Positions 51,457 to 61,129 of a stretch of DNA of 64,000 nucleotides are shown piece after piece (within the stretch, counting starts at the first letter, position 1; every line of letters begins with the position of its first letter). Both the position numbers and the translations under genes were made by a program. Origin of the DNA: Neisseriaceae bacterium HSC-16F19 (GTDB taxonomy: Bacteria; Pseudomonadota; Gammaproteobacteria; Burkholderiales; Neisseriaceae); NCBI RefSeq assembly GCF_024171525.1, contig NZ_JALJZY010000001.1:62001-126000 (forward strand), in the 5' to 3' direction. Below the pieces are notes generated by a model. It was not told the DNA's origin, did no database searches, and saw nothing but the letters and a program-made list of their open reading frames with translations.

Positions 51457-52326
51457 TCAGCGTTTGGCGGCGGCACCGAGCACGCCGCTGCCCACAATAA
51501 TACCCATACCCAGCACTTCCTGCCAGTGCAGCGCGTCGCCCAGCCACCACACGCCCAGCAGGGACGAAAACACCACCGTCAAATAAGAGAGCGAAGCGGC
51601 CACGAAAGTGCGCCCCACGCGGTAGGCGCGGGTGAGGCACAGCTGCGCCACCGTGGCGCTGGCGCCGATGCCCAGCGCATAAGCCAGACTGCCCGTGCTC
51701 GGTACATGCCAGCCCTCCGCCGTGGCCAATACACCGCTGATGGCGGTGGCGACACAGGAAAAATAAAACACCACCCGCCAGCCCGGCTCGCCGCGCTGCG
51801 ACAGTTCGCGCACCTGAAAATACGCCCATCCGGCACAAAAACCCGCACCCAAACCCAAGAGCGCCGCCCATTCCTGTCCGGCGGCAAACGAGGGGCGCAA
51901 CAACAGCACAATGCCGCAAAAACCCAGCAGCAAGGCAAACAGGGCGCGGCCGCCGATTTTTTCGGTGCCGCGTACAAAGGACAGCAGCGCCAGAAAAATT
52001 GCCGAGGTGTAGGTGAGCGTGGTAGCGGTGGCCAGCGACAATTGCGTGAGCGCATAAAAAAACAGCAGCAGCCCCAAAGTGCCGGACACGCCGCGGCTGA
52101 TGTGCGCGCCGATGTGCGGCGTGGCAAAACGCTCGCCGCGCCACAGCGCCAGCGCGCCCAGCACCGCCACCGCAAACGAGGTGCGCCAAAACACCAGCTC
52201 GTTAAAACCCATGGCATATTCCTGCCCGGCTTTTTTCACCAGCGCGCCCATTACCGCGAAAAACACCGCCGCCACCACCATCCAGCCCGAACCCAAAGGG
52301 TCGCGCCGGCTTTGTTCTGTTTCCAA
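51457..52326 (-). CDS. EamA/DMT-family inner-membrane transporter
   Basis: The 289-residue protein has ten hydrophobic segments in two repeats of five, the hallmark of EamA transporters. The first repeat has ELVFWRTSFAVAVLGALAL and SRGVSGTLGLLLFFYAL, and the second VFYFSCVATAISGV and SLSYLTVVFSSLLGVWWLGD. Members export small metabolites or amino acids; the substrate is not evident. It is a single gene, close to eno-ftsB but separated by a terminator. Confidence 0.85.
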   Translation of the reverse strand: METEQSRRDPLGSGWMVVAAVFFAVMGALVKKAGQEYAMGFNELVFWRTSFAVAVLGALALWRGERFATPHIGAHISRGVSGTLGLLLFFYALTQLSLATATTLTYTSAIFLALLSFVRGTEKIGGRALFALLLGFCGIVLLLRPSFAAGQEWAALLGLGAGFCAGWAYFQVRELSQRGEPGWRVVFYFSCVATAISGVLATAEGWHVPSTGSLAYALGIGASATVAQLCLTRAYRVGRTFVAASLSYLTVVFSSLLGVWWLGDALHWQEVLGMGIIVGSGVLGAAAKR

Positions 52327-52371
52327 TCACTGCTCCATTCTTGTGCCCGGCTCTTGTGCCCGGCGGATAAA

Positions 52372-52402
52372 AAACCGCTTTCAGGCTGCCTGAAAGCGGT
52401 TT
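52372..52402. terminator. Palindromic DUS terminator after ftsB
   Basis: AAACCGCTTTCAGG and its complement flank a 3-base loop inside one uptake sequence. It lies between the ends of the ftsB unit and the transporter start. Confidence 0.7.
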
Positions 52403-52415
52403 GCGTATCACAAAG

Positions 52416-52703
52416 TTATTCTTGATTATCCTGCACATAGACAAAACGGTAAAAGGTTTCGCCGTCCTGCACATAACCCAAGTCCACCCGGGCGATTTCG
52501 GCAATGGCGTCACTGCCTTCGGCCAAATCCTGCACCTCCGCTTCCAGGGCGCGGTTGCAGGCGTTCAGCTGCATATTGGCCTGCTGCTGCTGTTCGGCCT
52601 GTTTGGCCAGCTGCTGCATATCGCCCCAGCCGCCCTTGCCCATCCACAGACTGTATTGCAGACCGGCCAGCGCCAGTATCAGCACATAGGTCACCCAACG
52701 CAT
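52416..52703 (-). CDS. ftsB: Cell division protein FtsB
   Basis: FtsB forms the FtsQBL complex, which activates septal peptidoglycan synthesis. The 95-residue protein has one N-terminal membrane helix (WVTYVLILALAGLQYSLWM), a coiled coil rich in Gln (DMQQLAKQAEQQQQANMQLNACNRALEAEV), and a short periplasmic tail with ARVDLGYVQDGETFYRF, the conserved FtsB end. It follows eno by nine bases, the normal order in beta- and gammaproteobacteria. Confidence 0.92.
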   Translation of the reverse strand: MRWVTYVLILALAGLQYSLWMGKGGWGDMQQLAKQAEQQQQANMQLNACNRALEAEVQDLAEGSDAIAEIARVDLGYVQDGETFYRFVYVQDNQE

Positions 52704-52712
52704 AGTTCTGCC

Positions 52713-53996
52713 TTAGGCCAGTTGGTAAAAAGCCTGTTTGCCCGGATACCAGGCGGCTTCGCCCAGCTCTTCCTCAATGCGCAACAGCTGGTTGTATTTG
52801 GCCATGCGGTCGGAACGCGATAAGGAGCCGGTTTTGATCTGCATGCAGTTGGTGGCCACGGCCAAATCGGCAATGGTGCTGTCTTCGGTCTCGCCGGAAC
52901 GGTGGCTCATCACGCTGGTATAACGGTTGCGTTTGGCCAAATCTACCGCTTTGAGGGTTTCGCTCAAAGTGCCGATTTGGTTCACTTTCACCAACAGGGC
53001 ATTGGCCAAGCCTTGGCTGATGCCCTCGCCCAGAATGGCCGGATTGGTGACAAACAAATCGTCGCCCACCAGCTGCACTTTTTTGCCCAGGCGCTGGGTG
53101 AGCATTTTCCAGCCGTCCCAATCGTGCTCGCTCATGCCGTCTTCAATCGACACAATCGGGTAAGTCTCGGCCAGCTTGGCCAGGTAATCGACAAACTCGG
53201 CGCTGCTCAAGGCCAGACCTTCGGCGCTCAGATGGTATTGGCCGTCTTTATAGAATTCGCTGGAGGCGCAATCCAAGGCCAGCACCACATCCTCACCGGC
53301 ACGGTACCCGGCGGCATCCACCGCTTCCAAAATCAGCCGGATGGCTTCTTCGTGGCTGCCCAGATTGGGGGCAAAACCGCCTTCGTCGCCCACGGTGGTG
53401 GAATAACCTTTGCCGTCGCACAGTTTTTTCAGGTGGTGGAACACCTCGGCACCGCAGCGCAAGGCTTCGCGGAAACTGGATGCACCCACGGGCATGATCA
53501 TGAATTCCTGAATATCCAGACTGTTGTTGGCGTGTGCGCCGCCGTTGATCACATTCATCATCGGCACCGGCATGGCCATGGGGCCGACACCGCCCAGATA
53601 GCGGTAGAGCGGCAGACCGGCGTCTTCCGCCGCCGCGCGGGCCACCGCCATGGACACGGCCAAAATGGCATTGGCGCCCAAACGGCCTTTGTTTTCGGTG
53701 CCGTCCAAATCGAGCATGATTTGATCGACATAGCTTTGCTCGGAAGCATCCACGCCAATCAGCGCTTGGGCGATTTCATTGTTGACATGCTCCACCGCCT
53801 GCAACACACCCTTGCCCAGATAGCGCTTGGCATCGCCGTCGCGCAGTTCCAGCGCCTCTTTGGCACCGGTCGAGGCACCGCTGGGTACGGCGGCACGGCC
53901 CATCACACCGGACTCCAGCAACACATCGCACTCCACCGTGGGGTTGCCGCGCGAGTCCAGAATTTCACGGGCAAAAATATCAACAATCGCACTCAT
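52713..53996 (-). CDS. eno: Enolase
   Basis: Enolase converts 2-phosphoglycerate to phosphoenolpyruvate. The 427-residue protein has AREILDSRGNPTVECDV, the lid GASTGxxEALELRDGD, the metal-binding Asp in VVLALDCASSEFY and IVSIEDGMSEHDWDGW, and VGDDLFVTN, as well as the signature LLVKVNQIGTLSET with the catalytic Lys. I use the ATG at 53996 (MSAIVDIFAREI) with GGAGA six bases upstream; an ATG at 54008 would add four residues. Confidence 0.97.
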   Translation of the reverse strand: MSAIVDIFAREILDSRGNPTVECDVLLESGVMGRAAVPSGASTGAKEALELRDGDAKRYLGKGVLQAVEHVNNEIAQALIGVDASEQSYVDQIMLDLDGTENKGRLGANAILAVSMAVARAAAEDAGLPLYRYLGGVGPMAMPVPMMNVINGGAHANNSLDIQEFMIMPVGASSFREALRCGAEVFHHLKKLCDGKGYSTTVGDEGGFAPNLGSHEEAIRLILEAVDAAGYRAGEDVVLALDCASSEFYKDGQYHLSAEGLALSSAEFVDYLAKLAETYPIVSIEDGMSEHDWDGWKMLTQRLGKKVQLVGDDLFVTNPAILGEGISQGLANALLVKVNQIGTLSETLKAVDLAKRNRYTSVMSHRSGETEDSTIADLAVATNCMQIKTGSLSRSDRMAKYNQLLRIEEELGEAAWYPGKQAFYQLA

Positions 53997-54241
53997 GCTT
54001 GTCTCCATCTAAGGGCATCGCCGCCGCATCCGGCACCGGCCTACACAAAAATCAGATACAAAAACCAAGGCGGATGCATCCGCCCGAACCGGCGGCATTA
54101 TACCGTTTCGGCCGCCATGAAACGAGTGTTTTGCACTCTGTAGCCCTGACTTGTATGTATGAATTTCCAAACAGCCTACAACAGCTTTGCAAATTTACCC
54201 TCCCCAAATTACAGGATCGTATATATCCATACACATATAAC

Positions 54242-54424
54242 TATAGTCGAATACAATAAGAACAAGACAAGGCAGCAAAAAGCCGCGAGCGTAGCGAAGT
54301 CCCGTGGGGCAGACAGTACAGATAGTACGGAGCTGATTTTGTTGCCGCTTTAGCGTCTTACAAATATCGCTCTCTTCGAGCCGGGCGCAGCAACGCCGTA
54401 TTGTTCTTATTTTAAATGACGATA
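54242..54424. mobile_element. Correia-like element, long class (copy D, 183 bp)
   Basis: TATAGTCGAATACAATAAGAACAA and an inverted end ...AAATGACGATA flank GACAAGGCAGC, GACAGTAC, AGTACGGAGCTGATTTTG, ATCGCTCTCTTCGAG and GCAACGCCGTA landmarks, as in copy A. It lies in the otherwise empty 53,997-54,535 gap between eno and the atp operon end. Confidence 0.8.
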
Positions 54425-54491
54425 CATTGCACCTCCCAAAGCTAAGACCGACAGCAAAAGACAGCCTCACCCGCCTTGGCGCAGCAAAATA

Positions 54492-54518
54492 AAAAAGCAC
54501 GGCCAAGCCGTGCTTTTT
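54492..54518 (-). terminator. Terminator of the ATP synthase operon
   Basis: GCACGGC and its complement form a stem around CAA, with A and T runs outside. It lies 18 bases after the atpC stop. Confidence 0.85.
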
Positions 54519-54535
54519 GTAAGACATTGCTGCCC

Positions 54536-54958
54536 TTATTTCTTTTGGGTGCGCAGATAGTCCAAGGTTTTGAGTTCGGCAATGGCGGCGGCCAATGCGG
54601 CTTGGGCGGCTGCCCTTGCCTTATCGTCCTTGGCGCCTTTAATGCCGGACTCGGCGGCTTTTTTGGCTTCTTCGGCACGTTGCTGGTCCATCTCCGCACT
54701 GCGGACGGCCACGTCGGCCAAGACGGTCAGCTTGTGCGGCTGAACTTCCAAGACACCGCCGGAAACGGCCACCAAAACCTCTTCGTTCTGGCCGGGCACG
54801 GTTAAACGCAAAGCACCGGGGCGCACCAAGCTCATAATCGGTTCGTGACGAGGATAGATACCCAGTTCACCTGTTTGGGTGGGCACCACCACAAAGCTGG
54901 CCTCACCCGAAAAGATGCTGTGTTCGTTGCTCACCACTTCCACTTGCATGGTACTCAT
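54536..54958 (-). CDS. atpC: ATP synthase epsilon chain
   Basis: The 140-residue central-stalk subunit couples rotation and inhibits ATP hydrolysis. The N-terminal beta barrel is seen in MQVEVVSNEHSIFSGEASFVVVPTQTGELGIYPRHEPIMSLV, and the C-terminal helical hairpin (RAEEAKKAAESGIKGAKDDKARAAAQAALAAAIAELK) can extend to inhibit the motor. It is the last gene of the operon, 10 bases after atpD. Confidence 0.97.
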   Translation of the reverse strand: MSTMQVEVVSNEHSIFSGEASFVVVPTQTGELGIYPRHEPIMSLVRPGALRLTVPGQNEEVLVAVSGGVLEVQPHKLTVLADVAVRSAEMDQQRAEEAKKAAESGIKGAKDDKARAAAQAALAAAIAELKTLDYLRTQKK

Positions 54959-54968
54959 ACCGCGCTCC

Positions 54969-56366
54969 TTAGCTTAAGGTTTTGCCTTTTTCCGCAGCTT
55001 CTTCGATGCCGCCTACCATGTAGAACGCTTGTTCCGGCAGGTGGTCGTATTCGCCGCTCAAAATGGCTTTAAAGCCGGCAATGGTGTCACGCAGGGAAAC
55101 GTATTTGCCCGGAGAACCGGTAAATACTTCGGCTACGTGGAAGGGCTGTGACAGGAAGCGTTGGATTTTGCGCGCACGCATTACCGTCAGCTTGTCTTCG
55201 TCAGACAGCTCGTCCATACCCAGAATGGCGATGATGTCGCGCAATTCTTTGTATTTTTGCAGGGTAGACTGTACGCCGCGAGCCACATCGTAGTGCTCTT
55301 GACCCAATACCATCGGATCCAGCTGACGGGAAGTGGAGTCCAGAGGATCCACCGCCGGGTAGATACCCAGAGAGGCAATGTCACGGCTCAACACCACGGT
55401 GGCGTCCAAGTGGGCGAAGGTGGTGGCCGGAGACGGGTCGGTCAAGTCATCCGCAGGTACGTATACGGCTTGGATGGAGGTAATGGAACCGGTCTGGGTG
55501 GAGGTAATGCGCTCTTGCAAGCGGCCCATTTCCTCGGCCAAGGTCGGTTGGTAACCTACCGCGGAGGGCATACGGCCCAACAGGGCGGATACTTCGGTAC
55601 CGGCCAGGGTGTAACGGTAGATGTTGTCCACGAAAAACAGTACGTCGCGGCCTTTGCCGTTTTCGTCTTTTTCGTCGCGGAAGTACTCGGCCATGGTCAA
55701 ACCGGTCAGGGCCACGCGTAAGCGGTTGCCCGGCGGCTCGTTCATCTGGCCGTAGACCATCGCCACTTTGTCCAATACGTTGGAATCTTTCATCTCGTGG
55801 TAGAAGTCGTTACCTTCACGGGTACGCTCACCCACGCCGGCAAACACGGACAGACCGCTGTGTGCCTTGGCGATGTTGTTGATCAATTCCATCATGTTGA
55901 CGGTTTTGCCCACACCGGCACCACCGAACAGACCTACTTTACCGCCTTTGGCAAACGGGCACAGCAAGTCGATTACCTTAATGCCGGTTTCCAGAATTTC
56001 GGTGGCGCTGGAGAGCTCGTCGAATTTCGGCGCGGCTTGGTGGATGGCGCGGCGTTGGTCTTCACCAATGGCGCCGGCTTCGTCCACCGGGTTACCCAGA
56101 ACGTCCATGATGCGACCCAGGGTGGCTTTGCCCACCGGTACACTGATGGGGGCGCCGGTATTGTTCACGGCCAGGCCGCGTTTCAAACCGTCGGAACTGC
56201 CCATGGCAATGGTACGCACCACACCGTCGCCCAGAAGCTGTTGCACTTCCAAGGTCAGGTCGCCATCGACCAGTTTCAGGGCGTCATACACTTTCGGAAT
56301 GGCGTTACGCGGGAACTCGACGTCCACCACCGCGCCAATGATTTGTACGATTTTGCCTTGACTCAT
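54969..56366 (-). CDS. atpD: ATP synthase beta chain
   Basis: The 465-residue subunit holds the catalytic sites of F1. The Walker A motif is GGAGVGKTV, Walker B is VLFFVDNIYRY, GERTREGNDFYHEM has the catalytic-base region, and DPLDSTSRQLDP is the DELSEED-adjacent stretch; MDELSDEDKLTV is the DELSEED loop. The start has a typical MSQGKIVQIIGAVVDVEFP. Confidence 0.98.
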   Translation of the reverse strand: MSQGKIVQIIGAVVDVEFPRNAIPKVYDALKLVDGDLTLEVQQLLGDGVVRTIAMGSSDGLKRGLAVNNTGAPISVPVGKATLGRIMDVLGNPVDEAGAIGEDQRRAIHQAAPKFDELSSATEILETGIKVIDLLCPFAKGGKVGLFGGAGVGKTVNMMELINNIAKAHSGLSVFAGVGERTREGNDFYHEMKDSNVLDKVAMVYGQMNEPPGNRLRVALTGLTMAEYFRDEKDENGKGRDVLFFVDNIYRYTLAGTEVSALLGRMPSAVGYQPTLAEEMGRLQERITSTQTGSITSIQAVYVPADDLTDPSPATTFAHLDATVVLSRDIASLGIYPAVDPLDSTSRQLDPMVLGQEHYDVARGVQSTLQKYKELRDIIAILGMDELSDEDKLTVMRARKIQRFLSQPFHVAEVFTGSPGKYVSLRDTIAGFKAILSGEYDHLPEQAFYMVGGIEEAAEKGKTLS

Positions 56367-56399
56367 TATCGTATCCTTTTAACTGACCGGAACGCTGCC

Positions 56400-57278
56400 T
56401 TAAACGGCGGCGGCACCGGCCACAATTTCTGACAATTCTGTGGTAATTGCGGCTTGGCGGGATTTGTTGTACACCAAACGCAATTCTTTAATGGCATTGC
56501 CGGCATTGTCGGTGGCCGCTTTCATGGCCACCATACGGGCGGCCTGTTCGGAAGCCATGTTTTCGCTCAATGCCTGATACACCACAGACTCTAAATAACG
56601 GCGGACCAAGTACTCCAGCACCGCAGACGGATTGGGTTCATACACATAATCCCAACCGTATTTGCTGCTTTCCGGTGCGGCTTCTTCCAATACGTTCTGA
56701 CCGATGGGCAGCAGGGTTTCCAAGCACGGCTCCTGGCGCATGGTGTTGACGAACCGGGAGTAAACCAGGTGCACCACATCCAATTCGCCATCGGCGTAAC
56801 GTTGGAAAATTTCGGTCAGGGGGCCGAGCAGCACTTCCATCTTGGGGGTATCGCCCAGATTGGTGCTGCTGGCAACCACGTCGAGACCGACGCGGTTGCT
56901 GGCTGCCAGACCTTTGCTGCCCAGACACACGGTTTCCACCGCCACACCTTGTTGCTGGTATTCCTGCACTTGGGCAAAGAATTTTTTCAGCAGGTTGGCA
57001 TTCAAACCACCGCACAAACCTTTATCGGTGGTAATCAGGATGAAGCCGGCACGTTTGATGGTGTCGCGGCGGTCCAGGATGGGCAAACCGTGGTCGGTTT
57101 GGGTTTGAGCCAGATGGCTCATCACCATACGCACTTTTTCGGCATACGGACGCGCCAGGCGCATCCGGTCTTGAGTCTTCCGCATTTTAGAGGTAGACAC
57201 CATTTGCATCGCTTTAGTGATCTTTTGGGTATTCTGAACACTGCGAATTTTGGTGAGAATCTCTTTTCCTACTGCCAT
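56400..57278 (-). CDS. atpG: ATP synthase gamma chain
   Basis: The 292-residue rotor subunit links the ring to the catalytic head. The two termini form the coiled coil: the N-terminus GKEILTKIRSVQNTQKITKAMQMVSTSKMRK and the C-terminus MVAMKAATDNAGNAIKELRLVYNKSRQAAITTELSEIVAGAAAV, which is the family signature. FILITTDKGLCGGLN lies in the central domain. Confidence 0.97.
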   Translation of the reverse strand: MAVGKEILTKIRSVQNTQKITKAMQMVSTSKMRKTQDRMRLARPYAEKVRMVMSHLAQTQTDHGLPILDRRDTIKRAGFILITTDKGLCGGLNANLLKKFFAQVQEYQQQGVAVETVCLGSKGLAASNRVGLDVVASSTNLGDTPKMEVLLGPLTEIFQRYADGELDVVHLVYSRFVNTMRQEPCLETLLPIGQNVLEEAAPESSKYGWDYVYEPNPSAVLEYLVRRYLESVVYQALSENMASEQAARMVAMKAATDNAGNAIKELRLVYNKSRQAAITTELSEIVAGAAAV

Positions 57279-57300
57279 TTCAGACTCCTTTCAGTCACGC

Positions 57301-58848
57301 TTACGCTTGGTAGTTGTAAGACGCTTTGAAGGTCTTCATGGCTTCGGTCAATGCCTGCTCGTGCTCGTCGCTCATGGCGCCGGAAGCATTGATGGCATCC
57401 AAAACGCCGGGGGCTTGGGTACGCACATGGTTCAGGAACTCATGTTCGAAAGCCAGGGCTTTGGGCACGGGCACGTCTTCGTAAGAGCCGTTGTTGATCG
57501 CCCACAGGGTCAGCGCCATTTCGGCGGTATTGAGGGTGCTGAATTGTTTTTGTTTCATCAATTCGGTCACCACTTCACCATGTTGCAGCTGTTTGCGGGT
57601 CGCTTCGTCCAAGTCGGAAGCGAATTGCGAGAACGCGGCCAGCTCGCGGTATTGCGCCAAAGCCAAGCGGATACCGCCGCCCAGTTTTTTGATGACTTTG
57701 GTTTGCGCCGCACCGCCCACACGCGATACGGAAATACCGGCGTTGATGGCAGGACGGATACCGGAGTTGAACAAGTCGGTTTCCAGGAAGATCTGGCCGT
57801 CGGTAATGGAAATCACGTTGGTCGGTACGAATGCAGACACGTCACCGGCCTGGGTTTCGATGATGGGCAGGGCGGTCAGGGAACCGGTTTTGCCTTTCAC
57901 TTCGCCGTTGGTCAGTTTTTCCACTTCGTCGGCGTTGATGCGTGCGGCACGCTCCAACAGACGGCTGTGCAGATAGAATACGTCACCCGGGTAGGCTTCG
58001 CGGCCCGGCGGGCGGCGCAGCAACAGGGAGATTTGACGGTAGGCTACGGCTTGTTTGGACAAGTCGTCGTATACAATCAGGGCGTCTTCACCGCGGTCGC
58101 GGAAGTATTCGCCCATGGTGCAGCCGGAATACGGGGCAATAAATTGCAGCGCTGCGGCTTCGGAAGCGGAAGCGGCCACAATAATGGTGTGATCCATGGC
58201 GCCGTACTCTTCCAGTTTGCGTACCACGTTGGCAATAGAAGAGGCTTTTTGGCCCACTGCCACATAGATACACACCACGCCGGTGCCTTTTTGGTTGACG
58301 ATGGCATCCAAGGCCACGGCGGTTTTACCGGTTTGACGGTCACCAATGATCAGCTCGCGCTGACCGCGGCCGATCGGCACCATGGAGTCAATCGCTTTGA
58401 GGCCGGTTTGCATCGGCTGGTCTACGGATTGACGCGCAATCACGCCCGGAGCGATTTTTTCAATCGGGGCGGTTTGGCTGGCGTTGATCGGGCCTTTGCC
58501 GTCGATGGGCTGACCCAGCGCGTTCACTACGCGGCCAACCAGCTCGCGGCCGATCGGTACTTCCAGAATGCGGCCGGTACAGGTAACGGCGTCGCCTTCC
58601 TTGATGTGCTCATATTCACCCAATACCACGGCGCCCACGGAGTCACGCTCCAAGTTCATGGCCAGGCCGAAGGTATTACCGGGGAATTCGAGCATCTCAC
58701 CTTGCATCACATCTGACAAGCCGTGTACACGAACAATCCCGTCGGTCACAGACATCACGGTACCGCGGGTACGCAGTTCGGTGTCGACCTTCAGGTTTTC
58801 GATTTTGGCTTTAATCAAATCGCTAATTTCAGCAGGATTAAGCTGCAT
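57301..58848 (-). CDS. atpA: ATP synthase alpha chain
   Basis: The 515-residue regulatory subunit of F1 has the Walker A motif GDRQTGKTAVALDAI, Walker B ALIVYDDLSKQA and the signature ISLLLRRPPGREAYPGDVFYLHSRLLERAARI. The N-terminus (MQLNPAEISDLIKAKIENL) contacts the delta subunit. It follows atpH by ten bases and precedes atpG. Confidence 0.98.
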   Translation of the reverse strand: MQLNPAEISDLIKAKIENLKVDTELRTRGTVMSVTDGIVRVHGLSDVMQGEMLEFPGNTFGLAMNLERDSVGAVVLGEYEHIKEGDAVTCTGRILEVPIGRELVGRVVNALGQPIDGKGPINASQTAPIEKIAPGVIARQSVDQPMQTGLKAIDSMVPIGRGQRELIIGDRQTGKTAVALDAIVNQKGTGVVCIYVAVGQKASSIANVVRKLEEYGAMDHTIIVAASASEAAALQFIAPYSGCTMGEYFRDRGEDALIVYDDLSKQAVAYRQISLLLRRPPGREAYPGDVFYLHSRLLERAARINADEVEKLTNGEVKGKTGSLTALPIIETQAGDVSAFVPTNVISITDGQIFLETDLFNSGIRPAINAGISVSRVGGAAQTKVIKKLGGGIRLALAQYRELAAFSQFASDLDEATRKQLQHGEVVTELMKQKQFSTLNTAEMALTLWAINNGSYEDVPVPKALAFEHEFLNHVRTQAPGVLDAINASGAMSDEHEQALTEAMKTFKASYNYQA

Positions 58849-58858
58849 GAAAACTCTC

Positions 58859-59398
58859 CTAATTCATCATCGCCGCGTACAGGCTGTTCAAACGGCCTTG
58901 TACGGACAGATCCAACACTTGGTCGCCGATTTCGACTTTAACGCCGCCGATCAAATCCGGCTGCACCACCAGTTCCGCTTCCAGCTTGCTGTCGAAGCGG
59001 GATTGCAAATCGGTAATCAATTTGCCCAGCTGGCCTTCGGTCATGCTGTAGGCGCTGTAGATGGTGGCTTTTTTCGTGTTGTTACGGGACAAGCTTAAGT
59101 CTTGGTATTGTGCGTAAATCTCCGGCAATACCGACAAGCGTTTATTTTCGGCCAGGGTATACACAAAGTTCTTCAACGTTGCGTCTGCCGGCTGTCTTTC
59201 CAACAAGGACAACACGCCGTCGGCCTTGGCTTCATAGCCGGTTTCCGGTTCATCGATGAATGCCGCCACGCGGGGTTGCGACACCACTTCGGCCAAGGTT
59301 TTCAGTTCGCCCAACCAAGACTCAAGTTGATTTTGCTCTGAAGCCAGATCAAACAATGCTTTCGCATAGGGTCTGGCAATGGTTGCGAACTCTGCCAT
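58859..59398 (-). CDS. atpH: ATP synthase delta chain
   Basis: The 179-residue subunit joins the b stator to the F1 head. FATIARPYAKALFDLASEQNQLESW is the N-terminal signature and VEIGDQVLDLSVQGRLNSLYAAMMN is the C-terminal one. It is separated from atpF by three bases. Confidence 0.96.
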   Translation of the reverse strand: MAEFATIARPYAKALFDLASEQNQLESWLGELKTLAEVVSQPRVAAFIDEPETGYEAKADGVLSLLERQPADATLKNFVYTLAENKRLSVLPEIYAQYQDLSLSRNNTKKATIYSAYSMTEGQLGKLITDLQSRFDSKLEAELVVQPDLIGGVKVEIGDQVLDLSVQGRLNSLYAAMMN

Positions 59399-59401
59399 AA
59401 A

Positions 59402-59872
59402 TTACAGCTCCTGTTTCAGGTTGGCGAGCATTTGCGCGTGACGGCTGGCGTCCACTTCGCTGCGCAGAATAGACTCGGCACCTTTAACCGCCAGGGCAGC
59501 CACTTGCTCGCGCAAGGCTTCGCGGGCGCGGTTGGCTTCCTGCTCCACATCCGCTTTGGCCTGGGCTGTAATGCGCGCTGCTTCGCCGGCGGCCTGTTGC
59601 TTGGCCTCCTCCACGATTTGAGCAGCACGTTTTTCCGCATTGGCCACCATTTCGGCAACCTGGGTGCGGCCTTCGGCTAAGAGTTCTGCAACTTTCTTTT
59701 CTGCCTGCTCAAAGTCGCTTTTACCGCGCTCGGCCGCAGCCAAGCCCTCGGCAACTTTTTCGGCACGCTCGTCAAGCGCTTTGACAATCGGCGGCCACAC
59801 AAATTTCATGGTGAACCAGACCAAAATACCAAAGACGATTAACTGCGCAAATAAGGTTGCATTTAAGTTCAC
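59402..59872 (-). CDS. atpF: ATP synthase b chain
   Basis: The 156-residue stator has one N-terminal membrane helix (ATLFAQLIVFGILVWFTMKFVWPPI) followed by a long charged coiled coil (ERAEKVAEGLAAAERGKSDFEQAEKK onward, rich in Ala, Glu, Lys). It dimerises and links subunits a and delta. Confidence 0.97.
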   Translation of the reverse strand: MNLNATLFAQLIVFGILVWFTMKFVWPPIVKALDERAEKVAEGLAAAERGKSDFEQAEKKVAELLAEGRTQVAEMVANAEKRAAQIVEEAKQQAAGEAARITAQAKADVEQEANRAREALREQVAALAVKGAESILRSEVDASRHAQMLANLKQEL

Positions 59873-59943
59873 TTTACTTAACCTTCGTATTAGGGTTAAT
59901 CAAACAAACGGACTCGCTTGATGCGAAACGGTTTGTGTTCGGA

Positions 59944-60180
59944 TTAGCCTGCAAACGGGTTAACGAAGGCGAACAGCAGAGCGATGGCCACACCGATCAG
60001 GAAGGCCGCATCGATCAGACCCGCAATCAGGAACAATTTAACTTGCAGGGGACCCATCAGTTCGGGTTGACGGGCAGAAGATTCCAGATATTTGGAACCG
60101 ACCATACCGATGCCCACACAGGCACCCATGGCACCCAAGGCCACGATCAAACCACAAGCGATAGCAATCAAACCACCCAT
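59944..60180 (-). CDS. atpE: ATP synthase c chain
   Basis: The 78-residue proteolipid forms the proton-driven ring. It has two membrane helices, with GLIVALGAMGACVGIGMVGSKYLESSARQPE at the first and loop, and the proton-binding acidic residue in the second helix near AAFLIGVAIALLFAF (the Asp in LIDAAFLI). A GAGT-like site precedes the ATG. Confidence 0.97.
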   Translation of the reverse strand: MGGLIAIACGLIVALGAMGACVGIGMVGSKYLESSARQPELMGPLQVKLFLIAGLIDAAFLIGVAIALLFAFVNPFAG

Positions 60181-60277
60181 TTCAAACTCCTTAAAGAAAA
60201 AACACAGGTAAAAAACTACTTAGGGGTTAAAAACAAACTACACAAGAAACTACATTAAAACCGGTTGGCGACACGCA

Positions 60278-61129
60278 TCAGTGCGCATCGTGTGCCTGGC
60301 CGACGTATACAAAGGCCAGAACCATGAAAATAAATGCTTGCAGGGTAATAATCAGAATATGGAAAATCGCCCAAGCCGCACCGGCCAAGAGGTGGATGAG
60401 GAACATGATGGGATCCAACACACCTACGGAACCGGAAGAAGCCCATGCACCACCCAGAAGGGCGATCAGCAGGAATACCAGCTCACCGGCGTACATATTA
60501 CCGAACAACCGCATACCGTGGGAAACGGTTTTGGAGATAAATTCCAGAATGTTCAACAGGAAGTTGGCAGGTGCCAGCCACGGACCGAAGGGGGCGGTGA
60601 ACAATTCGTGTACCCAGCCGCCGATGCCTTTGATTTTCACGCTGTAGTACAGACACAGGATCAATACGCCGGTGGACAGGGCCAGCGGCAGGTTGATGTC
60701 GGCGGTCGGCACCACACGCATGTATTCGATACCGAAGAAAGTACCCAGCCACGGCAGCAGGTCTACCGGCAGCAAGTCCATGGCATTCATAAAGAATACC
60801 CATACGAAGATGGTCAGACCCAGAGGCGCCATCAGCTTGCGGGTTTGGTCGTTGTGGATGATGCTTTTGCACATATCGTCCACAAATTCCACCAAGAGCT
60901 CGATGGCTGCCTGAAAGCGGTTGGGCACTCCGGCAGAAGCGGTTTTGGCGCCGCGCCACAGCATAAAACAGGCCAGCGCGCCCAAGACAATCGACACCAC
61001 CATGGTATCGATGTGGATAAAGGAAAAGTCCGCGACATTTTTCAAGCCCTGGGAGTGACCGTCTTGGGTCAGACTTTGCAAGTGGTGCTTGATATAGTCC
61101 GCAGCAGTTAAGTTTTCACTTGTTGCCAT
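60278..61129 (-). CDS. atpB: ATP synthase a chain
   Basis: The 283-residue protein is the proton half-channel with five or six helices. The conserved Arg is in SHGMRLFGNMYAGELVFLL, and KLMAPLGLTIFVWVFFMNAMDLLPVDLLP is also typical. Its N-terminus overlaps the end of atpI by 14 bases, implying coupled translation. A coding uptake sequence lies at about 60,905. Confidence 0.97.
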   Translation of the reverse strand: MATSENLTAADYIKHHLQSLTQDGHSQGLKNVADFSFIHIDTMVVSIVLGALACFMLWRGAKTASAGVPNRFQAAIELLVEFVDDMCKSIIHNDQTRKLMAPLGLTIFVWVFFMNAMDLLPVDLLPWLGTFFGIEYMRVVPTADINLPLALSTGVLILCLYYSVKIKGIGGWVHELFTAPFGPWLAPANFLLNILEFISKTVSHGMRLFGNMYAGELVFLLIALLGGAWASSGSVGVLDPIMFLIHLLAGAAWAIFHILIITLQAFIFMVLAFVYVGQAHDAH